A stretch of 64,000 nucleotides of DNA. It comes from CAZVWQ01 sp964631275 (lineage in GTDB: Bacteria; Patescibacteriota; JACMRA01). The position numbers and the translations under genes are program-made. The stretch covers positions 1 through 64,000 of the forward strand of contig CAZVWQ010000001.1 in assembly GCA_964631275.1 (NCBI GenBank). The letters are read 5' to 3'. The first letter of the stretch is position 1. Each line of letters begins with the position of its first letter. Positions 16,204-25,223 of the stretch are shown piece by piece. The notes beneath the pieces were generated by a model. The model was given only the letters and a program-made list of their open reading frames with translations, ran no database searches and was not told where the DNA came from.

Positions 16204-17316
16204 CTATATTTCTTTCATAAAACTTCTGACTGAAACAGGATCATATTTCCAGCCATTGATCACTTTAAGTTTTGTGTGAAATTCTAAGTTTTGTTGCTTA
16301 ATTAGGTTTAATAAATCTTGACTAAAAAGGTTATGATCTAGGTTTTCTAAGTTTTCTTCTGGGTTTGCAGTAACCAAATTTGGTTTAATATTTTTGGATA
16401 ATAAATAGTCTAGATAAGTCTCTAAGCCAAATTCATTCTCATTTTTTTTAAGATTCAAAAACCAAAAAACTTTATTTAACTGAGATTTTTTTTCTATGAT
16501 TTGAGCGATTTTACTTTGGTTAATAAGAGGCAACCAATTAGCGATTGAACCTGTAGGAATAATAATTAAATCAACTTGCTCTAAGTCATTAATTAAAAAA
16601 TCCTTTGGTTTGGCTAAATCTTTATTTAGATCTAGGATTTTCAAACTATCTGGTAAAATCGGATGCTGACTGTGATCAACTTCGTCTTCACCAAAAAATT
16701 CTTGGCTTTTTGCATTTTTAGCTACTAGAATTTGCCTATTATCTGCAGTAAAACTAATCTTTAGATTTTGTGGGAATACATGTTTTTTTTTATAAAATAA
16801 ATTTACATCGGCAACGCCGCCAAGATTCCAAAAAACAAAGTCTTGCCAAGGGTAACCTAAGCAAAATTCTTTACCAGGATCATATTCTAGATCATCTTGA
16901 TTTTCTTTGAAATATTCTAAAGAAGTAGTAAAAAAATCTTCAAAATGATCACAAATTGATTTTTCTAAAGCCATATAATCAGCTAAAATATGGAAGGCTC
17001 TGATATGAGAATCTAGATCAAAACTACGAAAATCTAAAGTCTTAGCTACAACTGATCCGTATAGCCTACTTATACAATGGATTATAATTTTATTAAAATC
17101 ACCCCAAGGAAGTATTGGTTTTACTTCTCCAAACAACTTACGTGACAGGGTGTAATCATCATACTCCAAAAGTCTGTACCAAATTCCGCCAGAACCACCA
17201 TAGTCAACAGTTAGCCCATAGATTTTTACTTGATCTTCTAGACTTTCAGCTAAATAGTTCTCAAATATTTGCCAGCCATGACCTCCACTACCCAATATAA
17301 TTACTTTTTTTGACAT
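16204..17316 (-). CDS. CofD/YvcK-like protein
   Basis: A 370-residue protein resembling the CofD/YvcK superfamily. CofD transfers 2-phospholactate in F420 synthesis; YvcK binds UDP-sugars and affects gluconeogenic growth and cell shape. The N-terminus shows the nucleotide-binding loop IILGSGGHG, followed by LTVDYGGSGGIWYRLLEYDD, the equivalent of the family's DDGGSSGRLR. LGGVADVNLFYKKK and VDLIIIPTGSIANWLPLI match the later conserved strands (the latter like YvcK's IGPGSLYTS). No other F420 genes are present, so a YvcK-like role is more plausible than CofD. It is the last gene of a minus-strand cluster with two small membrane proteins 14 bases upstream and, further up, lepB. The assignment rests on motif resemblance. 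Confidence 0.6.
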   Translation of the reverse strand: MSKKVIILGSGGHGWQIFENYLAESLEDQVKIYGLTVDYGGSGGIWYRLLEYDDYTLSRKLFGEVKPILPWGDFNKIIIHCISRLYGSVVAKTLDFRSFDLDSHIRAFHILADYMALEKSICDHFEDFFTTSLEYFKENQDDLEYDPGKEFCLGYPWQDFVFWNLGGVADVNLFYKKKHVFPQNLKISFTADNRQILVAKNAKSQEFFGEDEVDHSQHPILPDSLKILDLNKDLAKPKDFLINDLEQVDLIIIPTGSIANWLPLINQSKIAQIIEKKSQLNKVFWFLNLKKNENEFGLETYLDYLLSKNIKPNLVTANPEENLENLDHNLFSQDLLNLIKQQNLEFHTKLKVINGWKYDPVSVRSFMKEI

Positions 17317-17330
17317 CTAAAACAATAAAC

Positions 17331-17582
17331 TTATGCGGATTTTTTTTTAGAGAGTTGATTTAAACCTTGAATATTATCTGAATTAAGATCATCTGGTGCT
17401 AATTCTTGGTCGACTTCCATTTGATCAATTAATTCTTTAATTTCTTGGATTTTGACATTAGCTTCTCTACTGACTCTTCCTGATCGGTTATAGATAATAA
17501 AAGCTGTAGCTAAAAACAAAACTACCAGTCCAATGATGATTACTGTCCAAATTTTTTGATTAGCAGTATTTTTTTTGGTCAT
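17331..17582 (-). CDS. Small single-pass membrane protein
   Basis: An 83-residue protein of unknown function. Residues 1-10 are polar and basic (MTKKNTANQK), 11-32 form one transmembrane helix (IWTVIIIGLVVLFLATAFIIYN), and 33-83 are an acidic soluble tail that could form a short coiled coil (VSREANVKIQEIKELIDQM). The start lies two bases after the stop of the gene at 17585, and the protein ends 14 bases before the CofD/YvcK-like gene, so the three are probably one operon. The charge pattern suggests the tail lies outside the cytoplasm or follows a positive stop-transfer (NRSGR). Confidence 0.6.
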   Translation of the reverse strand: MTKKNTANQKIWTVIIIGLVVLFLATAFIIYNRSGRVSREANVKIQEIKELIDQMEVDQELAPDDLNSDNIQGLNQLSKKKSA

Positions 17583-17584
17583 AT

Positions 17585-18079
17585 TTAGTTGTTTTTTAGG
17601 TTTTCAATGGCTGGCAATAAATTATTTTTTATAAGGTTTTTTGTATTACCATAATTATTACGCATGAGTATGTAATTTTGGTTAGCAGTTTGTAGAGCAA
17701 CTTGAAAATTTTGATCAGAATCAGTACAAGCGATTGCTTTTAGGTTTTCTAGTGATTCTTGGTAGGTATCTTTTTGGAAGTCTAAATCAATGATATTAGA
17801 ATTCAATTCGCTGCTAGCTACATCCAAGTCTGCTGTCTCAAAACCAGCGTTACTAGCTATTTCTAAAAACTCTTCAGCTAGTTCTAGCACTTTTTTTGGA
17901 ATTTGATTTAGATTCTGTAGTTTTAGTAACTTACTATCTACTCTATCTTGGATATTTTGACAAACAGCTGGCTCTTTAATTTCAGATCTAGGTTCTTGTT
18001 GGGCTAAAACAATTAAAGAAATAGGGGTTAATAAAAATAAGACTACTAAAATGAAGATCAAAGTTAAGAAAATTTTCAT
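17585..18079 (-). CDS. Exported helical protein of unknown function
   Basis: A 164-residue protein beginning with a clear signal peptide (MKIFLTLIFILVVLFLLTPI) ending near VLAQQ. The mature part is acidic and helical, with two cysteines (CQNIQDR and IACTDSD) that could form a disulfide. The frame is open upstream and would allow an ATG at 18172 (31 more residues, FLTNICKNFNFNLF...), but the signal peptide at the internal ATG makes 18079 the better start. It is followed directly by the small membrane protein gene, suggesting a shared envelope role. No known family is recognised. Confidence 0.55.
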   Translation of the reverse strand: MKIFLTLIFILVVLFLLTPISLIVLAQQEPRSEIKEPAVCQNIQDRVDSKLLKLQNLNQIPKKVLELAEEFLEIASNAGFETADLDVASSELNSNIIDLDFQKDTYQESLENLKAIACTDSDQNFQVALQTANQNYILMRNNYGNTKNLIKNNLLPAIENLKNN

Positions 18080-18247
18080 ACTATCAAGAATAGTAACAAT
18101 AAACAAATTAAAATTAAAATTCTTACAAATATTTGTCAAAAATCTAGTCAAAATACTAATCTTCCTTTTCATCTCACAAAATAACCTGTTTTTTTGTTTA
18201 TTTTAAGCTAAAAAATATTTAAATTATACAAAATAATCACTCTTAAT

Positions 18248-18298
18248 TTATTTAATCAAAAAAATAAAGATTTCTAAAAGACTTTGAGATAAGGCTAT
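18248..18298 (+). repeat. Family F end fragment
   Basis: A TTTAATCAAAAAAATAAAG stretch followed by CTTTGAGATAAGGCTATT, ending exactly at the lepB stop codon. It matches 37249-37293, which ends 11 bases before another stop codon. Confidence 0.5.
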
Positions 18299-18982
18299 TT
18301 ATTGATTTCCAATATTAAACTCTGGTAATTGAAAAAAACCTCTTTTTCCTTCTGGGGTTAGTCTAAAGATTTCTCTACCAATAATTTGACCTTTTTTTAT
18401 GGTTCCACATACTCTAGAATCAGCACTACCGGTTCGGTTATCACCCAAAAAATAATACTCACCCTCTTTAATAATTTCCTCTACAGTTCTTTGTCCAGTA
18501 TCTTGCCTAGGTTGCTTAAAAGTAGGTACGTCTGCCGATAAATAATAAGACTCATCTAATTCTATGCCAGGTGCTGGAAATTCTTCATTAATTATATAGA
18601 CTTTACCACCTTCGAAGGCTACTTGCTCTCCAGGAAGTCCGATAACCCTCTTAATATAAAAACTACTACTACTATCACAACTTTGAGGTGCAATTAATAC
18701 AATTACATCTCCACGCCTATAAGCACCAAATCTAGGTGTTAATTGATCAATATAAATTGCGTCATTTTCTGTATTTTCATTAAAAGTCGGATACATAGAT
18801 TTACCAGTAATACCGATAACATCAAAAATAGTAAATCTTACAAAAGCGTAAATACCTAAAACAAAAACAAAAAGCCTAACAAAGTAAAAAAGATATTCTA
18901 ATATTTCCTGAAAAAGTGTAGGCTTGAGATTTTTTTGAATCTGGGCTTCTGTAGAGATATTTTCAAATTTAAGTCGGCTCAT
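18299..18982 (-). CDS. lepB: Signal peptidase I
   Basis: A complete 227-residue type I signal peptidase, which removes signal peptides from exported proteins at the outer face of the membrane. Residues about 29-52 form the N-terminal membrane anchor. The catalytic serine is S62 in GKSMYPT and the general-base lysine is K111 in FYIKRVIGLPG. The downstream box GDNRTGSADSRVCG is conserved. It lies upstream of the exported-protein cluster at 16.2-18.1 kb on the same strand. Likely substrates in this window include the LPRTG protein and the giant DUF11 protein. Confidence 0.93.
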   Translation of the reverse strand: MSRLKFENISTEAQIQKNLKPTLFQEILEYLFYFVRLFVFVLGIYAFVRFTIFDVIGITGKSMYPTFNENTENDAIYIDQLTPRFGAYRRGDVIVLIAPQSCDSSSSFYIKRVIGLPGEQVAFEGGKVYIINEEFPAPGIELDESYYLSADVPTFKQPRQDTGQRTVEEIIKEGEYYFLGDNRTGSADSRVCGTIKKGQIIGREIFRLTPEGKRGFFQLPEFNIGNQ

Positions 18983-19335
18983 AAGTTTATTATAGATATA
19001 ATGAAAGTCTATTTGAAACTATTTTTCTTTTAAAGATTTCTTAATTAAGTATAAAGCAATTACTTTTTAGCAATTTAGTAAAACTATAAAATATAGCGAT
19101 TTCATACCAAACTTTAACAAGTTATTAGCTATTAAGTTTGTTTTGAAGAAAGTTTAGGATACTGTATTTGTTTAGGAGGTATGAAGTTATAAAACCTATA
19201 AAAAATTTACTTAATCTTCAAGTTTAATCAAAGAAATTCTTTATATATATTTTTGTAAAATTAATAATTATTTGTTCGCAAATTTTATTTTTAAAACTAA
19301 GCTATAAAAAAGTGAATAGATTAATTTTAAAACTA

Positions 19336-19447
19336 ATACTAATTCATATAATCAATTCGACACTAGAGCTAAGCTTAATTAAATTTGAACGTTTTTTATA
19401 ACTTTTTAAGATTTAAAAATCTAAATTTTAAAAGTGAATTAAGTATA
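19336..19447 (-). repeat. Intergenic repeat family B, copy 4 (inverted)
   Basis: Reverse complement of the 15760 copy: CGACACTAGAGCTAAGCTTA ... AAAGTGAATTAAGTATA. Confidence 0.75.
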
Positions 19448-19643
19448 AAAATTAAAGAGTTTATTAAAAAAAACAAGAAAACTTAGTAATTAAAAAATAT
19501 TTTTTTAGGTTTATAAATAAAAGTGTAAAGACAACTAGTCTATATATAATAAATATTAAGTTAATAATTAAAAGTTTAATATCCTAAATGGTCAAGGATA
19601 GCAAGTTGGATATTTTTCAAAAATCTTTTCTATAAATATTTTT

Positions 19644-19671
19644 TTGACAAAAAGAAATGTTCGAGTAAAAT
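19644..19671 (+). promoter_or_regulatory. Sigma-70-type promoter for ilvE
   Basis: TTGACA (19644-19649), a 16-base spacer and TAAAAT (19666-19671), ending 23 bases before the ATG. No Shine-Dalgarno follows, so the leader would be very short. Confidence 0.65.
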
Positions 19672-19694
19672 TTTAGTTTAATAAACTTCTATTT

Positions 19695-20612
19695 ATGGCT
19701 ATTAAAAACTTTTTACCTAAAGCTTATTTTCAAGGAGATTTTGTAGATTTCGAAAAAGCTCAGATCTCAGTAGCTACTCATTCTTTGCAGTATGGAATTG
19801 GGGCTTTTGGAGGTTTACGAGGAACACCTGATCCAGAAGAAAATAACCAGAGTCTTTTGTTCAGATTAGATAGGCATGCAAAACGTCTATCTCAAAGTGC
19901 AAAATATCTTAATTATGATCTTTCTGCTGATTTTATTAAGCAAAAAATAATAGAATTTGTTAAACAAAATAAATTTAACAAGCCTTTTTATATTCGTCCT
20001 TTTATCTACACTTCAGCTCTTGACATTGCCCCTAGATTACACGAAATTGATAAAGACTTTTTGATATATGGCCTAGAAATGGGGGATTATCTATCTATTG
20101 ATGGTGTTAAAGTTTGCTTTAGCTCTTATCTTCGTAACCCAGATTCTAGCATACCAAGCAGAGGTAAAATCTCTGGAGGATATATCAATTCTGCCTTAGC
20201 TAAAACTGAAGCTTATATCAGAGGCTTTGATGAGGCTATTTTGTTAAATACTAGAGGGATGATTGCCGAGGCTTCAGCTATGAACGTTTTTATAGTCAAG
20301 GAAGGGATTATCTATACTCCAGGAACTGAAGAAGATATCTTGGAAGGTATTACTCGTATGAGCGTTATTCAAATTGCTAGAGATTTTGGTTATCAAGTAA
20401 TCGAAAAATCAATTAGCCAAAGAGAGCTGATAGTTGCTGATGAAGTTTTTTTAACTGGCACAGCAGCAAAACTGACTTCAGTCAATCAAATTGAAAATTA
20501 TAATTTACCTCAAGACAAGCCAATAGCTAAAAGAATTAAAGAAATTTTGGATACAATCGTTTTAGCAAAAGATTTAAAATACAAAAATTGGATAACAAAA
20601 ATAAAATTTTGA
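19695..20612 (+). CDS. ilvE: Branched-chain amino acid aminotransferase
   Basis: A complete 305-residue class IV PLP aminotransferase that interconverts Val/Leu/Ile and their 2-oxo acids. The N-terminal motif ATHSLQYGIGAFGGLRG is typical of IlvE. The PLP lysine is K158 in RGKISGGYINSALAKTEA, and GFDEAILLNTRGMIAEASAMNVF with LEGITRMSVIQIA are the cofactor- and phosphate-binding regions. D-amino acid transaminase and aminodeoxychorismate lyase share the fold, but the substrate-loop motifs favour IlvE. It is a single gene with its own promoter. ilvA and leuB occur elsewhere in the window, but acetolactate synthase, ilvC and ilvD do not. Confidence 0.9.
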   Translation: MAIKNFLPKAYFQGDFVDFEKAQISVATHSLQYGIGAFGGLRGTPDPEENNQSLLFRLDRHAKRLSQSAKYLNYDLSADFIKQKIIEFVKQNKFNKPFYIRPFIYTSALDIAPRLHEIDKDFLIYGLEMGDYLSIDGVKVCFSSYLRNPDSSIPSRGKISGGYINSALAKTEAYIRGFDEAILLNTRGMIAEASAMNVFIVKEGIIYTPGTEEDILEGITRMSVIQIARDFGYQVIEKSISQRELIVADEVFLTGTAAKLTSVNQIENYNLPQDKPIAKRIKEILDTIVLAKDLKYKNWITKIKF

Positions 20613-20755
20613 TTAGTAATTTTTTAGTAAATTAACGCCTCTTAGAATTTATTTCTAGTTTTAATTGACCATATTTATTTCCTTATAAAGAACCAAATTT
20701 AGGCTAATACTAAACGGATTATATATAAGACAAACTTTTTTTTAGATCTTTGGTT

Positions 20756-20784
20756 TTGACTTTTTTAAAAGAGTAATATAAAAT
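20756..20784 (+). promoter_or_regulatory. Promoter for the 20798 gene
   Basis: TTGACT (20756-20761), a 17-base spacer and TAAAAT (20779-20784). The -10 box ends 13 bases before the ATG, so the transcript would be nearly leaderless. Confidence 0.6.
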
Positions 20785-20797
20785 CAAAAATGTTTTT

Positions 20798-21133
20798 ATG
20801 CCTACAAATAAGAAAAATCCTTTTTTAGCAATTTTACTTAGTCTTTTGGTGGCTGGTCTAGGCAATTTGTATATTAATTCAAAGAATCAAAGAAGGCTGT
20901 GTTATTTGTTTTTTGGCTTGATGCTTAGTTGGGTAGCAATAGGAACTATTATTTATATAGTTATTGAAGGCATAACTGGGGAAATTTCACAAACTACCAC
21001 TAAAAACATGGAATTAGTTTCGTCTACGATTGGACTTTCTCTAAGTATAATCAGTGGTTATCATGCCTACTTGGCAGCTAATTTTGTTAACAAAAAAATA
21101 GACGATAGCCTTGGCGAAAAGATTATTAACTAA
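20798..21133 (+). CDS. Small multi-pass membrane protein, TM2-like
   Basis: A 111-residue membrane protein with about three to four hydrophobic helices: about 8-26 (FLAILLSLLVAGLGNLYIN), 34-58 and 73-93. The first helix, with its GLGNLY turn followed by a basic NQRR loop, resembles the start of TM2-domain and related small membrane proteins. No catalytic residues are visible and the function is unknown. It lies between ilvE and ftsH on the same strand but has its own promoter-like sequence. Confidence 0.6.
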   Translation: MPTNKKNPFLAILLSLLVAGLGNLYINSKNQRRLCYLFFGLMLSWVAIGTIIYIVIEGITGEISQTTTKNMELVSSTIGLSLSIISGYHAYLAANFVNKKIDDSLGEKIIN

Positions 21134-21287
21134 CAATAAGTCTAAAAAACTTTTATATCCTTCTATTCTATAATTTATTTATATTTTCTCAAAATAAATC
21201 AAACAAAGACAGTTATTAATGTAATTAAGTAAGTAAGATTAGCCAACTAATAGACAACTGACAAAATAAAACATAAAGAATTTTTGG

Positions 21288-21316
21288 TTGACAAAAGATT
21301 GTATGTCAATCATATT
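21288..21316 (+). promoter_or_regulatory. Possible promoter for ftsH
   Basis: TTGACA (21288-21293), a 17-base spacer and CATATT (21311-21316, 4 of 6 consensus). It includes the TTG that could otherwise be taken as the ftsH start. Confidence 0.4.
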
Positions 21317-21356
21317 TTCGTTAACTTTTTATAGACAAATTATCAAGAACCAGAGT

Positions 21357-23384
21357 ATGCAATTAGCTCTTAACTTAACCGAAAAGAATCATAACGACTC
21401 AAAAGACTCAAAACCAACTAAAACTCAATTAACTACTAAAAAATCTGCACCTAAACCTCCTGATCCAGGTAAAAACCGAAAATTAATCCTAAACATAGTT
21501 ACTGTTATTTTAACTTTTGTAGTGGTTGGTACAGTACTTTTTTTGAGTAGTAGAGTAAATGAGCAAACCCCTCAAAATACTACTTTTTCTGAAATGATCA
21601 GCCAAATTAGAAAGGGCAATGTTAGTGAGATAATTGTTTCTGAAGATAATCAAAGTTTTCAAGTTATACTATATGCAGATGATAGCAAGGATAGAAGTAA
21701 GGTTCAAGACCCTATAATTTATCCAAATATTTCATTAGAATCTAGAACTTCTCCCTTAGAAAATATCAATAATGCACTTGGAGAAGAAAGTTTGAATGTT
21801 GGTGATGGTGAAGGCGAAGTTATCTACAAAGAAACCGCTAAACAATGGTATACTAAATTACTAGAAAGTGGTAGCTTGTGGTATATTATTTTCACTTTAA
21901 TTTTTATCGGAATTGGAATTTTCTTTGTTCGTAAAATATCTGATACTAATTCTAGGGCTATTTCTTTTGGTAACTCTAGAGCTAGGATTTTTGATGAACT
22001 AGATAATAAAGACAAAGTAACCTTTAGTGATGTGGCTGGCAACGAAGAAGCTAAGCAAGAATTATTTGAGGTAGTTGACTTTTTAAAAAGAGGTGAAGAG
22101 TATATAAAAATGGGAGCCAAAATACCCAAAGGCGTTTTATTGGTAGGTAGCCCTGGTAATGGTAAAACTTTAATGGCTAAGGCTGTAGCTGGTGAGGCTA
22201 AAGTTCCGTTTTTTTATGTTTCTGGCTCAGAATTTGTAGAGATGTTTGTTGGTGTTGGTGCGGGTAGGGTTAGAGATTTATTTAAACGAGCAAAGAAAAA
22301 AGCTCCTTGTGTGGTGTTTATTGACGAAATTGACGCAGTGGGTAGGCAAAGAGGTGCTGGAATGGGAGGAGGTAATGACGAGAGAGAACAAACCCTAAAT
22401 CAAATTCTTGTAGAAATGGACGGTTTTGAGCCAACTCAGTCAATTATTGTAATTGGAGCAACTAATAGGCCAGATGTTCTAGATCCTGCTTTACTTAGAC
22501 CAGGTAGGTTTGATCGTCAAGTTACGGTTACTGCCCCTGATCGCAAAGAAAGAGAAAAAATTCTAGAAGTTCATGCTAAAAATAAAAAACTAGCCAAAGA
22601 TGTAGATTTAACCATTATTGCTAAAAGAACACCAGGATTTTCTGGAGCTGATCTAATGAATGTCCTTAACGAAGCCTCTATCTTAGCTGTTAGAGATCAT
22701 AAAAAAGAAGTTAGTAACGAAATACTCAGAGAAGCAATCGAAAAAGTTGCCTTAGGACCATCTCTAAAGTCTAAGATTATCACTCCTCAACAAAAAAAAC
22801 TTACAGCTTACCACGAAGCTGGCCATGCTTTAACCGCTACAGTTTTACCTAAAGCTCAAAAAGTCCAAAAGGTTACAATAATTCCTAGAGGTAAAGCTGC
22901 TGGTTATACTTTTCATAGCGATGGTGATAACGATGCTATAACCAAAACCAGAGAAGAGTTTATGTCTTCAATTACAGTTCTTTTTGGTGGATACGTTGTA
23001 GAAGAAACTGTCTTTGGTGATGTGAGTACAGGTGCTTCTAACGATTTAGCTAAAGCTACAGAAACAGCTAGAGATATGGTTAAAAAATACGGAATGAGCG
23101 ATTTAGGTCCAGTATCTTACGATGATGGCAGGGGCATGACTTTTCTTGGCAGAGATATGATGGAAAGACAACCATATAGTGAGGAGATTGCTAGCAAAAT
23201 TGATGTTGAAGTACAAAAAATACTAAAAAATTGCTACGAAGCTTGTAAAAAAATTATAACTAAATATCGTAAACATTTAGATAAAATTGCTGAGACTTTA
23301 GTAGAAAAAGAAGTTTTAGAGTTTGAAGAGTTTAATGAGCTAGTTAAAGACATTATCACTACAGATAAAAAATTAGCTACTTAG
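21357..23384 (+). CDS. ftsH: ATP-dependent zinc metalloprotease FtsH
   Basis: A membrane-anchored AAA+ protease that degrades misfolded membrane and regulatory proteins as a hexamer. From the ATG chosen here (675 residues), a basic linker is followed by TM1 at about 45-66 (LILNIVTVILTFVVVGTVLF), a short external domain and TM2 near 174-194. The AAA domain has Walker A GSPGNGKT (264-271; Asn replaces the usual Thr), Walker B FIDEIDAVG and the arginine-finger region ATNRPDVLDPALLRPGRFDRQ. The zinc site HEAGH is at 486-490. The frame is open to a TTG at 21288, but that codon is inside a TTGACA promoter-like hexamer; ATGs at 21303 and 21357 are available. The protein is complete. Confidence 0.95.
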   Translation: MQLALNLTEKNHNDSKDSKPTKTQLTTKKSAPKPPDPGKNRKLILNIVTVILTFVVVGTVLFLSSRVNEQTPQNTTFSEMISQIRKGNVSEIIVSEDNQSFQVILYADDSKDRSKVQDPIIYPNISLESRTSPLENINNALGEESLNVGDGEGEVIYKETAKQWYTKLLESGSLWYIIFTLIFIGIGIFFVRKISDTNSRAISFGNSRARIFDELDNKDKVTFSDVAGNEEAKQELFEVVDFLKRGEEYIKMGAKIPKGVLLVGSPGNGKTLMAKAVAGEAKVPFFYVSGSEFVEMFVGVGAGRVRDLFKRAKKKAPCVVFIDEIDAVGRQRGAGMGGGNDEREQTLNQILVEMDGFEPTQSIIVIGATNRPDVLDPALLRPGRFDRQVTVTAPDRKEREKILEVHAKNKKLAKDVDLTIIAKRTPGFSGADLMNVLNEASILAVRDHKKEVSNEILREAIEKVALGPSLKSKIITPQQKKLTAYHEAGHALTATVLPKAQKVQKVTIIPRGKAAGYTFHSDGDNDAITKTREEFMSSITVLFGGYVVEETVFGDVSTGASNDLAKATETARDMVKKYGMSDLGPVSYDDGRGMTFLGRDMMERQPYSEEIASKIDVEVQKILKNCYEACKKIITKYRKHLDKIAETLVEKEVLEFEEFNELVKDIITTDKKLAT

Positions 23385-23530
23385 AAAATATTTAAAACTA
23401 CTGACAAGATAGCTTTTATTTGTTTCACCTAAAAAACCACTTTCTATTTGATAAATTAAAATAACTAGTGAGTTATCATACAGTCAATTTATAGTTAAAC
23501 TACAAACTATTTAGACAAATAACTTTGAAA

Positions 23531-23580
23531 AATACCCCGCTCCGACTTGCTCGCCGTTCCTTTTGAAAAAAGGGGGGTAT
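23531..23580. other. GC-rich double hairpin
   Basis: ATACCCC (23532-23538) pairs with GGGGTAT (23574-23580). Inside it CCTTTT pairs with AAAAGG around GAA, and between lies GCTCCGACTTGCTCGCCG. Such GC content is unusual in this spacer. There is no T-run after it, so it is not a standard terminator. Confidence 0.5.
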
Positions 23581-23868
23581 CTGTTTAGAGTGTGGGTTAG
23601 CTATACTTTCAAAATTTACATTAGTTTTGTCTCAAAATAACTAGTTTCTAATTTGAAATAGCTAAAAATTTATATTTTAGTTGAATTGACAGCTTTGAAG
23701 TTTCAACCTTCCTACCAGACTTAAATCCAATTGAATCAAACTAGAATACTACTAAAAATGAATTTAGAGATAGGTGACAAAAAGATAATTAAGATATTTT
23801 TCTAATTAAATTATGTAATTCATTGAATTCTAGAAGCTGGAGGTAATAAATAATTACTGGAAGAAGCA

Positions 23869-23960
23869 TACCCTAAATTTAGCTATTCATAAGCAAATAA
23901 ATCCTTTATTCACCCTAAATTCTTAATAGGTAATTATCGCAAAAATAGCAAAAAGGTATA
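23869..23960 (+). repeat. Intergenic repeat family C, copy 3
   Basis: TACCCTAAATTTAGCTATTC ... TAATAGGTAATTATCGC, ending at GGTATA. Matches 9164-9290 and, inverted, 26335-26445. Confidence 0.65.
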
Positions 23961-24061
23961 TACCCAAATGTTAACTAAATTATGATTTAGATGAAGATTT
24001 TAGTTTGATTAGTAAGGAAAAAGAGTCAGAAAAAATCACTAGTAGTTAACAGTTTAGTATA
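23959..24061 (+). repeat. Intergenic repeat family D, copy 3
   Basis: TATACCCAAATGTTAACTAA at the left and AGTTAACAGTTTAGTATA at the right. It abuts family C copy 3, sharing the TATA. Confidence 0.7.
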
Positions 24062-24116
24062 AAAACCTAAAAATATTTATTTTTAAAGGATAAGTAATCA
24101 AATAGGTTGCTATAAA

Positions 24117-24947
24117 CTAAAATAACTTATCACCAACCTCTAAGTTGTATTTATTAGCTGCACTTTGGCCTTGTATTACCAATTCTAAAAATCTATAGTT
24201 TTTAATTCCAGAACTACCTACAATAAGTGCCGGATCACCAATTGGAACATCTTTTAATTTTGCATAGCATTTGGTTGGGCCAACTTTATTAATTTCTAAA
24301 ATTTTACCAATTTCAAAATCAATATCTCCAGGTAATATAGTAGTTTTAGCATTACCAAAATTATCTATCCAGAATATTTGATTTTCTAAACCTGGGATTT
24401 CAGAAATACTCATTTTAGTTGATGGTATGTTTAAGTCATCCCATTTCCATTTTGCTACTCTAGGTAAAAATTCAAAGCTTCTAAACTGGGTATTTTTTAT
24501 ATAATCTGCTTTTTCTTTAGCTTTTTCCAGATTATGGTCTAATTCTCCTGGGTAATTTTCTAGTAGATAATCCATAATCTTTGGAATATCAAGTAGATGT
24601 ATGGTATTATCTTCAGCCAAATTGAATCTTTTGACTAGAGACAGGGTGTGACCATCTACCGTAGAAAAAATTATAGTTTTACGATAATAAAAATAACCAA
24701 AAGGTGTTCCATTAGGCCATTTGGTATTGTTTCTTGGCGCTGCATTGACTAAGATTACACCTTTTTCACCCATACCAGCATCAAGAATATCTATTAATAT
24801 ACCAGCAGCCTCAATTTCAGGTTTTTCATCAAGAGAACCGCTTACAGAAACAGGAATTGGAGCCCGCTTAAAAATTGCACTGGCTCTAGTAAGTTGCCTA
24901 CCAAAAGTCGCTGAATCGTGACAGTCAGTAATGATTGTTAAAAACAT
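24117..24947 (-). CDS. SAM hydrolase/halogenase family protein (DUF62-like)
   Basis: A 276-residue protein resembling the SAM hydroxide adenosyltransferase/fluorinase family, which cleaves S-adenosylmethionine to adenosine and methionine. The family's TDFG-type N-terminus appears as IITDCHDSATFGRQL. The C-terminal barrel has the typical IFWIDNFGNAKTTI strand and the GSSGIKNYRFLELVIQGQSA ... LEVGDKL end (compare VDRFGNxxTN and NGGSAAxxLGLKVGD). VILVNAAPRN lies where the nucleotide pocket would be. It is a single gene on the minus strand. The N-terminal motif is diverged, so activity is uncertain while the fold assignment is reasonable. Confidence 0.62.
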   Translation of the reverse strand: MFLTIITDCHDSATFGRQLTRASAIFKRAPIPVSVSGSLDEKPEIEAAGILIDILDAGMGEKGVILVNAAPRNNTKWPNGTPFGYFYYRKTIIFSTVDGHTLSLVKRFNLAEDNTIHLLDIPKIMDYLLENYPGELDHNLEKAKEKADYIKNTQFRSFEFLPRVAKWKWDDLNIPSTKMSISEIPGLENQIFWIDNFGNAKTTILPGDIDFEIGKILEINKVGPTKCYAKLKDVPIGDPALIVGSSGIKNYRFLELVIQGQSAANKYNLEVGDKLF

Positions 24948-25223
24948 AATAATTTATTATTAATATTAATTCTTGATTTAGTCAAGTGTCTGCTATAACT
25001 TGTTGAGTTCATATATAAACTAACTTTTTAGATATAAACGATCTACCCAAAAAGCATAAACCAAAAAATAAGTCTTAAAATTATATATAACTAATAATCC
25101 ATACAAAACTTTGACAAGTTATTAGCTGTTAAGTTTATTTTAAAATAAGTTTAAAAGCAGTTCTTTAATACTTTGTAAATAAAATAATTTGACAATCATT
25201 TTTGTTCAAACTTTTATATAGTT

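Larger units (their letters stand above)
18983..19694. other. Divergent spacer between lepB and ilvE
   Basis: Holds a fragment shared with 25098 and 51280 (about 19095-19150, ACAAGTTATTAGCTATTAAG), an inverted family B copy (19336-19447) and the ilvE promoter. Nothing else is recognised. Confidence 0.6.
23385..24116. other. Spacer downstream of ftsH with hairpin and repeats
   Basis: Contains a GC-rich hairpin island (23531-23580), a fragment shared with 5531-5616 (23621-23699), family C copy 3 and family D copy 3 back to back (23869-24061). No gene is visible. Confidence 0.6.
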
